DNA of 64,000 nucleotides from JANQPX01 sp965222015 (GTDB lineage Bacteria; Pseudomonadota; Alphaproteobacteria; Geminicoccales; Geminicoccaceae). Below, in pieces: positions 42,158 through 49,342 of this stretch. The DNA is taken from NCBI GenBank assembly GCA_965222015.1, contig CBDCTL010000022.1, positions 682,001-746,000 on the forward strand, in the 5' to 3' direction. How positions within the stretch are numbered: position 1 is the first letter of the stretch; each line of letters opens with the position of its first letter. The notes under the pieces are model-generated. The model saw only the letters and a list, made by a program, of their open reading frames with translations, did not search any database and was not told the DNA's origin. A program made the translations under genes and the position numbers.

Positions 42158-42940
42158 CTACCTCAACGCCGCACCGTTCAGAATCCAACCGCCGTCGGCC
42201 GCGACGATCGCGCCGTTCACATAGCCGGCCGCCTCCGAACCGAGAAACAGGCAGACGCGGGCGACGTCGTCCGGCGAGCCGAGCCGCCGCTGCGGCACCT
42301 TGGCGGCGATGACGTCGCGGGTGGCCTGGGTCGGCGCGAGGCGGGCCATGCCTTCGGTGCCCTCGATCGGTCCCGGGATGACGCCGTTGACCCGAAGCCC
42401 GTCCTCGCCCCATTCGATCGCGAGGCATCGGGTCACCATGTCGACCCCGGCTTTGGCCGCACAGACATGGACCTGCAGCGCCATCGGGATCTCGGCCTGG
42501 GGTGCGGAGATGTTGATCAGGCTGCCGCCCGGCTTCTTCATGTGCGGATAGGCGGCCTTCATCACGTGGAAGGTGCCGATAAGATCGATGTCGACCACGG
42601 CCTTGAAGCCGTTAGGGCTGATGTCGAGCGCGCGTGCCGGAAAATTGCCGGCAGCGCCCGAGACCAGGACATCGATCTCGCCGACCGCGCCCGCAAAGCC
42701 GTCCAGCGCGGCGTTCACCGCATCGGCGTCGCGCACGTCGAAGACCGCGCCATGGGCTTTCACGCCGAGGCTGGAGAGCTCGCCGACCGCGGCGTCCACC
42801 TTCTCGCGCTTGCGGCTGCCGACGCCGACCGTGGCGCCGGCGCGTGCGAAGGCTTTGGCGATGCCCAGATTGATACCGCTGGTGCCGCCGGCCACGAACA
42901 CGTTCCGGCCCTTGAAATCATAGTCCGCTCGACCCGTCAT
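42158..42940 (-). CDS. SDR oxidoreductase, 2,4-dienoyl-CoA reductase-like
   Basis: Short-chain dehydrogenase (260 aa) of the peroxisomal-type 2,4-dienoyl-CoA reductase branch. It shows GRNVFVAGGTSGINLGIAKA, VSGAAGNFPARALDISPNGF, and an active site in which the usual Tyr-x-x-x-Lys is replaced by VHVCAAKAGVDM; loss of the Tyr is characteristic of DECR-type enzymes. IPGPIEGTEGMARLAP follows. ATG 42940 has a GAAGGG site upstream. It is cotranscribed with the following enoyl-CoA hydratase-like gene (4-base gap), consistent with oxidation of unsaturated acyl-CoAs. Confidence 0.85.
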   Translation of the reverse strand: MTGRADYDFKGRNVFVAGGTSGINLGIAKAFARAGATVGVGSRKREKVDAAVGELSSLGVKAHGAVFDVRDADAVNAALDGFAGAVGEIDVLVSGAAGNFPARALDISPNGFKAVVDIDLIGTFHVMKAAYPHMKKPGGSLINISAPQAEIPMALQVHVCAAKAGVDMVTRCLAIEWGEDGLRVNGVIPGPIEGTEGMARLAPTQATRDVIAAKVPQRRLGSPDDVARVCLFLGSEAAGYVNGAIVAADGGWILNGAALR

Positions 42941-43122
42941 CGCCGCCCTTCGTCCATGATGCCCGGCACACCGCCGCGAGCCGCCCAATGTCCGAACCGG
43001 CCGAACGTCGGAGACTGAGCGAACGACGCCGGATCGACAAAGGCATCCTAGGCGATGCGCCCGAACGCCGCCAGCCGTGGTCACGGCGGGATCGCATCAG
43101 GCCCGAGCGCTTCGCCATCGCG

Positions 43123-43782
43123 TCAACCGCGCCGGCCGCCGGCCAGGGCGGCGATGGCACTCGCATAGTCGTCATCGCCGAAAATCGCCGAGCCCGCGAC
43201 CAGCACGTCGGCGCCGGCCTCGACCGCGCGCGGCGCGGTTTCGGCATTGATGCCGCCGTCGACTTCGACGCGGATCGGACGATCGCCGATCAGGTCGCGA
43301 AGCGCGCGCAGCTTTGCGAGCATGGCCTCGATGAAGCGCTGGCCGCCGAAGCCGGGATTGACGGTCATCACCAGGATCAGGTCAAGCCTGTCGAGCACAT
43401 GCTCGACCGCATCGATCGGCGTCGCCGGGCAGATCGACACGCCCGCCTCCTTGCCCAGCCCCTTGATCGTCTGCAGCGAGCGGTCGAGATGCGGGCCCGC
43501 CTCCGCGTGAACGGTGATCAGATCGGCGCCGGCCTTCGCGAACGCCTCGATGAAGGGATCCGCGGGTTCGATCATCAGATGGCAGTCGAATTTCTTCGCC
43601 GAGCACGGGCGAATCGCGCGTACCACGTCCGGCCCGAAGGTGATGTTGGGGACGAAATGACCGTCCATCACGTCCAGATGGATCCAGTCGGCGCCCGCTT
43701 CGTCGACGGCCCGCACCTCGTCCCCCAGCCTCGAAAAATCGGCGGACAGGATCGATGGGGCGACGAGGGTGCTGCGACGCAT
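43123..43782 (-). CDS. rpe: ribulose-phosphate 3-epimerase
   Basis: Pentose phosphate pathway TIM barrel (219 aa) interconverting ribulose 5-phosphate and xylulose 5-phosphate. The full signature set is present: APSILSADFSRLGDEVRAVD, WIHLDVMDGHFVPNITFGP, FDCHLMIEPAD, MTVNPGFGGQRFIEAM and VEVDGGINAETAP with metal-binding His and Asp residues. Standard length. Confidence 0.97.
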   Translation of the reverse strand: MRRSTLVAPSILSADFSRLGDEVRAVDEAGADWIHLDVMDGHFVPNITFGPDVVRAIRPCSAKKFDCHLMIEPADPFIEAFAKAGADLITVHAEAGPHLDRSLQTIKGLGKEAGVSICPATPIDAVEHVLDRLDLILVMTVNPGFGGQRFIEAMLAKLRALRDLIGDRPIRVEVDGGINAETAPRAVEAGADVLVAGSAIFGDDDYASAIAALAGGRRG

Positions 43783-43928
43783 AGGTCAGCCTCCGGGACG
43801 GGGTCGTCGGACGACGCGCTGTCGCCGACATGGGCTCACCCCTGCCGATAGCGAAAACTGTGCCCGGCGTACAGCCCGGATGACGCAGGCGACGTCCGTC
43901 GCGTGACGAGCGGCAGCGTACCGCACCC

Positions 43929-44798
43929 TCAGTGGGCGAGCAGGATCGGCAACCCGGGATGACTGACGATGTGTTGGGTGACGCCGCCGAGAATGCGTTC
44001 GCGCAAGCGGGCATGGCCGTAGCCACCCATCACGAGGAGATCGGCGCCGATGGCCTCCGCCTTCCGCATGAGGGCGGCACCGACCGGCTCGTCGCCTGGT
44101 TCGACGACGTGAGAGTCGCTGCCGATGCCGTGCGCGGCCAGATAGTCGCGGGCGCCGTCGAGGGCGTCGGCATCGCTTCGGGCGCTGGCGACCGCGATCA
44201 GGTGCACCGCCGCCGCCGACTGCAGGAACGGCATTGCGCCATCGAGTGCGCTCCTCGCTTCAGGCGTCGCATTCCAGGCGATTGCCACTGTCCGGCCGAT
44301 ATGCGCAGGCGGACTTTCCGCCGTCACCAGCATCGGCCGTCTGGACTTCAAGAGCACCGCCTCGAAGGTCGCGCGCAGGCCGATTGCGTTCTCCGATCGG
44401 GCGCCGGCGAAGACCACGAGATCGGCGAGCAGCGCCCTTGCCGGCACGACGATGTCACATTGCCCGACCGCCTCCACGAAGGCCGCGGTCGGCTTGTCGG
44501 ATGCCTGCGCGATGCCGTCGACCTCATCGATTCCGGCGACGGCCTTCGCGTCGTCGAACATGGCCCTTGTCGCCTTGCGCTGCTGTTCGATCGCCGACGT
44601 TGCACTTTCCAGCAGCCGCCTGATGGTGTCCGCCGAAATGCCCTCGCCGACGATCGGGATGGTGTCGCCCGGATCAGGCTGTACGAGCAGCGCGTCGACA
44701 TGGCATCGAAAACGTCTGGCAAGAGCGAATGCCGTATCGAGCGTCCTTCTGTCTTCGGCGCTGTGAAAGAGCGGTGCCAGCAAAACGCGGATCGCCAT
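43929..44798 (-). CDS. tandem-domain universal stress protein
   Basis: Cytoplasmic UspA-family protein (289 aa) with two Usp domains. The second carries the ATP-binding G-2x-G-9x-G motif in MGGYGHARLRERILGG, then TQHIVSHPGLPILLAH; the first has a less complete motif. Start ATG 44798 has GGAGG upstream; a longer frame to 45050 is a read-back through the promoter. A perfect FNR-type box is centred about 76 bases upstream of the start, which suggests induction under low oxygen, as for many Usp genes in FixK/FNR regulons. Confidence 0.9.
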   Translation of the reverse strand: MAIRVLLAPLFHSAEDRRTLDTAFALARRFRCHVDALLVQPDPGDTIPIVGEGISADTIRRLLESATSAIEQQRKATRAMFDDAKAVAGIDEVDGIAQASDKPTAAFVEAVGQCDIVVPARALLADLVVFAGARSENAIGLRATFEAVLLKSRRPMLVTAESPPAHIGRTVAIAWNATPEARSALDGAMPFLQSAAAVHLIAVASARSDADALDGARDYLAAHGIGSDSHVVEPGDEPVGAALMRKAEAIGADLLVMGGYGHARLRERILGGVTQHIVSHPGLPILLAH

Positions 44799-44867
44799 GG
44801 CGAGCCTCCTGTCATCGTTCGCTGCATTGGTTGAGAAAACAGTATGAGCCGTCGGACGGACAGCGGT

Positions 44868-44881
44868 TTGATATTGATCAA
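44868..44881. promoter_or_regulatory. FNR/FixK box (perfect)
   Basis: TTGATATTGATCAA matches TTGAT-N4-ATCAA without mismatch. It lies 70 bases upstream of the universal stress protein start and 99 bases upstream of the cytochrome c start, in a divergent promoter region. Distance favours control of the stress protein. The Crp/Fnr-type regulator encoded at 57 kb is the obvious binder. Confidence 0.8.
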
Positions 44882-44907
44882 TTGACGGATGGTCGGCGAC
44901 GGAGGAT

Positions 44908-44921
44908 TTGATCGACATCAA
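44908..44921. promoter_or_regulatory. FNR/FixK box (perfect), second copy
   Basis: TTGATCGACATCAA, again without mismatch, 40 bases from the first box centre to centre. It is 59 bases upstream of the TTG start of the cytochrome c operon, an appropriate place for activation of the rightward genes. Confidence 0.8.
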
Positions 44922-44980
44922 ATGCAAAAGCCGTCGCTCCGTGCCACAACACGGGATACTTTCGACGATGGAGAACGCTC

Positions 44981-45529
44981 TTGCCTGCCGTGATTTTTCC
45001 CAGCATCTCGAAGGCCTTTGCCTTGGCGGTGCCCGCGATCGTCGCTTCATGCCTCGTTCTGCCGACGGACGAGGTGAGCGCCGAGACCGCCCGCGTCGTC
45101 GAGCCGAGCCGCGTGATCCTGCCGTTGGTCGACGCCGAGAGCGGCAGGCGGCTGTTCGTGGTCAAGGGCTGCGTGCTTTGTCATGCCGTGAATGGCGCCG
45201 GCGGCAGCGCAGCACCACCGCTCGACGCCGACGGCAGCAGTGATCTCGATCTCATGGACTTCGTCGTCCGCATGTGGAATGGCGCCCAGGCCATGATCGA
45301 GTTGCAGGCGCTGGAGCTCGGCTATCAGATCGAGCTGTCCGGCGAGGAGATCGGCGACCTCGCCGCCTTCGCCGCCAGCCCCGAAACCCAGCGCGGCTTC
45401 TCGCTGGAGAGCATCCCGGAGTCGATGCGAAGCTGGATCATCGAAAAGCCCTACTGGATGGGTGACGGCTGGCCCGAGAGCTTCGAGCAGGAATATCACG
45501 AAAACGGCCTTCCGCTCGACTACGACTGA
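44981..45529 (+). CDS. periplasmic monohaem cytochrome c
   Basis: Exported c-type cytochrome (182 aa). Hydrophobic signal KAFALAVPAIVASCLVLP is followed by one haem site CVLCH (Cys64, Cys67, His68), with VNGAGGSAAPPLD after it and a possible Met ligand in the MWNGAQAMIEL segment. The C-terminal ~60 residues are acidic and Trp/Tyr-rich. The start is TTG 44981 with GGAGA six bases upstream; GTG 44990 is in frame as an alternative. It heads an operon with a second small cytochrome and an APC permease, behind two FNR-type boxes, so expression in microoxic growth is expected. Electron donor and acceptor are unknown. Confidence 0.82.
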   Translation: MPAVIFPSISKAFALAVPAIVASCLVLPTDEVSAETARVVEPSRVILPLVDAESGRRLFVVKGCVLCHAVNGAGGSAAPPLDADGSSDLDLMDFVVRMWNGAQAMIELQALELGYQIELSGEEIGDLAAFAASPETQRGFSLESIPESMRSWIIEKPYWMGDGWPESFEQEYHENGLPLDYD

Positions 45530-45539
45530 GAGGCACATC

Positions 45540-45854
45540 ATGAAGACGATCGCCATGGCATCCGCTATCTTCCTCGCTTCCGCCGCCGTGACGCATTTAT
45601 CCGCGGCCGACGTCGACGAGGGCGAAAGGCTGGCCCGGCAATGGTGCAGCGCCTGCCACCTTGTCGGTGACGATCAGCCGGCCGCAGGCGATGCGGCGCC
45701 CCCGTTCGCCTCGATCGCCGAAAGTGCGGCGGCGCGGCCGGACGACCTCGAGGCCTGGCTCGCGGATCCGCATCCGCCCATGCCCAATCTCGATCTGACC
45801 CGAACCGAAATCGACGACATCGTCGCCTATATAGAAAGTCTCGACAGAAACTAG
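45540..45854 (+). CDS. small periplasmic cytochrome c
   Basis: Class I-like monohaem cytochrome (104 aa, ~82 after signal removal). Signal peptide to about ...HLSAAD, haem site CSACH (Cys36, Cys39, His40), and a likely distal Met in HPPMPNLDLT, followed by the usual terminal helix DDIVAYIESL. It starts 10 bases after the preceding cytochrome gene and is probably its partner or an electron shuttle to the cbb3 oxidase encoded 4 kb downstream. Confidence 0.88.
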   Translation: MKTIAMASAIFLASAAVTHLSAADVDEGERLARQWCSACHLVGDDQPAAGDAAPPFASIAESAAARPDDLEAWLADPHPPMPNLDLTRTEIDDIVAYIESLDRN

Positions 45855-45868
45855 GGAAACCTCCGCCG

Positions 45869-47113
45869 GTGGACGCTGATATCGTCGACAATCCGCCGTC
45901 GTCAGCGACGACGCTTCGGCGTCGGCTTTCCTTGCCGCTTCTCTGCCTCTACGGCATCGGCGTCACCATCGGCGCCGGCATCTACGTCCTGGTCGGCAAG
46001 GTCGCCGCGGGCGCCGGGGTGCATGCGCCGCTGTCGTTCGTGATCGCCGCGATCCTGGCTTCGTTCACCGCATTTTCCTACGCCGAGCTCGGTGCGCGAC
46101 TCCCGAAGAGCGCCGGCGAGGCGATGTTCGTCCAGGCCGCCTTTCGGAAACCGCCCCTCGCCGTCGCGATCGGCTTTCTGGTCATGACCACCGGCATCCT
46201 CTCCAGCGGCGCGATCGTGATCGGCTTCGTCGGCTACATGCAGACCATCGTCGATCTGCCGGCGGCCCCGCTCATCGTCGGCGTGGTCGCCCTGCTCGCC
46301 GCGATCGCGGCCTGGGGGATCGGCGAGTCGGTCATGCTGGCGGCGATCGTCACGGTGGTCGAGGTCGGCGGACTGCTCTTGATCATCGGCGCCGGCCTGA
46401 CCGACTGGCCGGACGTCGTCGCAGCCCTTCCCGAGGTGGTCGCGCCGGACGGCTGGGCGCTCTGGCCGCCGATCGTTTCCGGCGCCGTTCTCGCCTTCTT
46501 CGCCTTCGTCGGCTTCGAGGACATCGTGAACGTCGCCGAGGAGGCCAAGGATCCGACGTACGCCGTACCGCGTGCGACGATCATTACGCTCGCCGTATCC
46601 AGCGCCCTCTACTTTCTGGTGGCGCTGGTCGCGGTGGCGATCGTGCCTCTGGATCGGCTCGCGAACAGCGATGCGCCGCTCGCTCTGGTCTTCGAGACCG
46701 CGACCGGGCGCTCCGCCGGCATCGTCAGCCTGATCGCCATCTTCGCGGTGCTCAACGGCGTGATGATCCAGCTGATCATGTCCTCGCGCATTCTCTACGG
46801 GATCGCACGCGAAGGCTGGATACCGACGATCTTCGCGACGATTCATCCGGCGACGCGCACGCCCATCGTCGCCACCGTCGCGATCGCCTCCGTCGTCGTT
46901 CTGCTCGCGCTGACCCTGCCAATCGTCCGACTGGCGGAGGCGACGAGCTATCTGGTGCTCACCGTCTTCGCCGTCGTCAATCTCGCGCTGGTCCGCATCA
47001 AGCTACGCGACAAGGCGCCACCCAGGGGCCGGTTCACCGTCGGGCTCTGGGTACCGATCACCGGCGCTTTTGCCAGCATCGGGATCCTGATCTTCGATCT
47101 CCTGTTCGGCTGA
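45869..47113 (+). CDS. APC-superfamily amino acid permease
   Basis: Inner-membrane transporter (414 aa) with about twelve helices. The opening motif IGVTIGAGIYVLVGKVA in helix 1 and FAFVGFEDIVNVAEEAKDP in helix 6 are characteristic of amino acid/polyamine permeases. The start is GTG 45869, 14 bases after the cytochrome stop, so it is transcribed from the same FNR-box promoter. The substrate is not evident; why a permease is placed with microoxic cytochromes is unclear. Confidence 0.9.
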   Translation: MDADIVDNPPSSATTLRRRLSLPLLCLYGIGVTIGAGIYVLVGKVAAGAGVHAPLSFVIAAILASFTAFSYAELGARLPKSAGEAMFVQAAFRKPPLAVAIGFLVMTTGILSSGAIVIGFVGYMQTIVDLPAAPLIVGVVALLAAIAAWGIGESVMLAAIVTVVEVGGLLLIIGAGLTDWPDVVAALPEVVAPDGWALWPPIVSGAVLAFFAFVGFEDIVNVAEEAKDPTYAVPRATIITLAVSSALYFLVALVAVAIVPLDRLANSDAPLALVFETATGRSAGIVSLIAIFAVLNGVMIQLIMSSRILYGIAREGWIPTIFATIHPATRTPIVATVAIASVVVLLALTLPIVRLAEATSYLVLTVFAVVNLALVRIKLRDKAPPRGRFTVGLWVPITGAFASIGILIFDLLFG

Positions 47114-47131
47114 GCACCGCATCATCCGGCC

Positions 47132-47145
47132 TTGATCGTGATCAA
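47132..47145. promoter_or_regulatory. FNR/FixK box (perfect) before the DHOD-like gene
   Basis: TTGATCGTGATCAA fits TTGAT-N4-ATCAA exactly and is 91 bases upstream of ATG 47237. It overlaps an upstream extension of the reading frame, which argues for the later start. Confidence 0.8.
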
Positions 47146-47236
47146 TTCCGAGCCGTGGCCATTCAGGCAGGATGGGTCCAATGGAATGGCGCGCCTGGCT
47201 TTCTGCAGCCGGCGCCTCACAGTGGAGGAGGGTGAC

Positions 47237-48157
47237 ATGGACCTTCAGACGGCGTATCTCGGCCTGGAGCTGAAGCACCCGGTCATCGCGTCGGCCGGCC
47301 CGATCGCGGCCAGCCTTGACGGCATCAAGCGGCTGGAGGACGGCAACGCCGCGGCGATCGTCCTGCCCTCGCTGTTCGAGGAGCAGTTTCAGGACGGCAA
47401 GCCCGCAGGCGATCGGCCAGACCCCGAAGCCTATATGAAGCTCATAAGCCAGGCGGTCGAAACGACCGGCGTTCCGATCATCGCCAGTCTGAACGGCGTG
47501 ACCGATCGCGGCTGGCGAACCCACGCGCAGGCGATGGCGGAGGCCGGCGCTGCGGCGCTGGAGCTCAACGTCTATTACATTCCCGTCGACGTCGACACGA
47601 CGGCCGAGCAGGTCGAGCAGCGCTATGTCGATTCGCTTCGGGCGGTGAAGGACGCCGTCGACATTCCGGTCGCGATGAAGCTCGGTCCCTATTTCACCGC
47701 TTTCGGTGCGATGGCGAAACGTCTCGAGACGGAAGGCGTCGACGGTCTCGCCTTGTTCAACCGCTTCTATCAGCCGGACATCGATCTCGCGACCATGAGC
47801 GTATCGCCGACCCTGGACCTCAGCAGCGCGCACGAGGCGCGCCTGCCGCTGATGTGGATCGGCGTGCTGAGCCAGAAGCTCGGCGTTTCGATCGCGGCGA
47901 CCACCGGCGTTCAGCGCGCCGAGCAGGTGATCAAATATCTTCTCGCCGGTGCGGACGCCGTCATGACCACGTCGTCACTCCTGCGCGACGGTCCCCAGCA
48001 CATGGCCGACCTCGTTCGTGGCCTCGCCCAGTGGATGCACGATCGCGACTACGCGAAGGTCGATCAGATCCGCGGCGCGCTGAGCCAGGACCGTGCCGAC
48101 GATCCGACGGCGTTCGTCCGCGCGAACTACGTGGAAACGCTGTCAGGGCATGCCTGA
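47237..48157 (+). CDS. dihydroorotate dehydrogenase-like flavoprotein
   Basis: FMN-dependent TIM barrel (306 aa) of the class I DHOD superfamily. Visible pieces are HPVIASAGPIAASLDGIKRL, VPIIASLNGVTDRGW, LELNVYYIPVDVD, PVAMKLGPYFTA and a phosphate-binding TGVQRAEQVIKYLLAGADAV. Such DHOD-like proteins lack proven orotate synthesis and are recurrent members of FNR/FixK regulons in alphaproteobacteria. ATG 47237 is preceded by GGAGGAGGGTGAC. The gene has its own FNR-type box; an anaerobic electron-transfer role is possible. Confidence 0.88.
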   Translation: MDLQTAYLGLELKHPVIASAGPIAASLDGIKRLEDGNAAAIVLPSLFEEQFQDGKPAGDRPDPEAYMKLISQAVETTGVPIIASLNGVTDRGWRTHAQAMAEAGAAALELNVYYIPVDVDTTAEQVEQRYVDSLRAVKDAVDIPVAMKLGPYFTAFGAMAKRLETEGVDGLALFNRFYQPDIDLATMSVSPTLDLSSAHEARLPLMWIGVLSQKLGVSIAATTGVQRAEQVIKYLLAGADAVMTTSSLLRDGPQHMADLVRGLAQWMHDRDYAKVDQIRGALSQDRADDPTAFVRANYVETLSGHA

Positions 48158-48169
48158 CCGGCGGCCGGG

Positions 48170-48349
48170 TCAGCCCGTATTGTTCCTGATCAGGAAGAAC
48201 ACGAAGAGCACGCCGAACACGCTCAGCACCAGCCCCGTCGCGTAAAAGATGGGATCGACGGCGGCGCTCGCCATCACAATGCCAAGCAGGGCCAGAAGGC
48301 CCATGACGATCCCGAGAATCCAAGCACCACCGTTGCTATCGTCAGGCAT
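48170..48349 (-). CDS. small two-helix membrane protein
   Basis: A 59-aa protein with two hydrophobic helices (WILGIVMGLLALLGIVMASA and FYATGLVLSVFGVLFVFFLI) and short polar ends. ATG 48349 lies inside the 3' end of the upstream DUF2189 gene (8-base overlap), so it is translationally coupled to it. Function unknown; similar micro-proteins accompany respiratory oxidases in alphaproteobacteria. Confidence 0.7.
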   Translation of the reverse strand: MPDDSNGGAWILGIVMGLLALLGIVMASAAVDPIFYATGLVLSVFGVLFVFFLIRNNTG

Positions 48350-49154
48350 GATCGTCAGCCTCCCCACCGGTAAGATCCTGGTAAGCGTGCCAGCTCGCAT
48401 GGCCGATCAACGGCAGGGTCACGATCAGCCCGAGCAGGAAGGTGGCGAGCCCGGCGCCGGCGAACAGCACGATCAGCACACCCCAGAACAGCATGGCCGC
48501 GGGATTGGTCCTGACCGCGTCGACGCTGGTGGCGATCGCGGTAATCACGTTGGACTGCGGACGATCCAGCAGAAACGGGATCGAGATGACGCTGATCGAA
48601 AACGCGATCAGCGCCAGAACCGCGCCCACCAGAGAACCGATGATCAGGAAGGGCAGCGCGTCCGCGCTCAGGACCGTCTGCTGGATTAGCTGGGGGAGCG
48701 ACGGCGGCTCGAGTCCGAAGAAAAGCATGAAGATCAGAGCGGCGAGCCGGAGCCAGGCGAACATCAAAAGGAGGAGCGCGACACCCATCAGGCCGATCTG
48801 CCCGCCATTGCGTCTCCAGGCGCCGAGCGAAGCCCCGAAGCTCACCGGCTCCCCAGCCTGCAGCCGGCGGCTGACCTCGTAGAGGCCGACCGCGAACAGG
48901 GGACCGACGATCAGAAAACCGGCTGCCAGCGGCAACGTGAGATAGAGCCATCCGACAGCCCAGAGGCTGGCCACCAGCAGATAGCCGGCGGCGGCGAAGA
49001 TCACTCCATACCCAAGGCTGACCACCGGTGCGCGGCGAAGGTCGGCAAAGCCCTTGGCCAGCCACGACCAGGGCCGGTCCAGCGGGACTTTTTTCAAGAC
49101 GACGGGTTTCGGGGGCGCGCCGTCCGGAACCGTGGCGGATGCAGCATTGGCCAT
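48342..49154 (-). CDS. DUF2189 membrane protein
   Basis: Polytopic inner-membrane protein (270 aa) with about six helices. After a cytoplasmic N-terminus with KVPLDRPWSWLAKGFADLRR comes the family block SLGYGVIFAAAGYLL, LPLAAGFLIVGPLFAVGLYE, and VISIPFLLDRPQSNVITAI. DUF2189 proteins are often encoded beside terminal oxidases, some annotated as possible cytochrome-oxidase-associated proteins, but no activity is known. It is divergent from ccoN with ~190 bases between the starts that contain an FNR-type box. Confidence 0.85.
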   Translation of the reverse strand: MANAASATVPDGAPPKPVVLKKVPLDRPWSWLAKGFADLRRAPVVSLGYGVIFAAAGYLLVASLWAVGWLYLTLPLAAGFLIVGPLFAVGLYEVSRRLQAGEPVSFGASLGAWRRNGGQIGLMGVALLLLMFAWLRLAALIFMLFFGLEPPSLPQLIQQTVLSADALPFLIIGSLVGAVLALIAFSISVISIPFLLDRPQSNVITAIATSVDAVRTNPAAMLFWGVLIVLFAGAGLATFLLGLIVTLPLIGHASWHAYQDLTGGEADDHA

Positions 49155-49262
49155 GGGGTACGCTCGTCCTTGTCCTTTTACTCTTTCTGTCTGCGCGATC
49201 TCGAAGTAGCGATCAATGCGACAATTAGCGACCTATGATTGCGCCTGCCGACGTCTATTCCC

Positions 49263-49276
49263 TTGATCTAGATCAA
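49263..49276. promoter_or_regulatory. FNR/FixK box (perfect) upstream of ccoN
   Basis: TTGATCTAGATCAA, a perfect match and nearly fully palindromic. If it acts at -41.5, transcription would begin near 49311, downstream of ATG 49235, supporting the later ccoN start. It could also influence the divergent DUF2189 gene. Confidence 0.85.
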
Positions 49277-49342
49277 ATCGTGGCCTCCGCCAGTTGCTCT
49301 ACGCTGCAATGCGAAATGGCCACCGAGCGAGCGGAGTACGTC

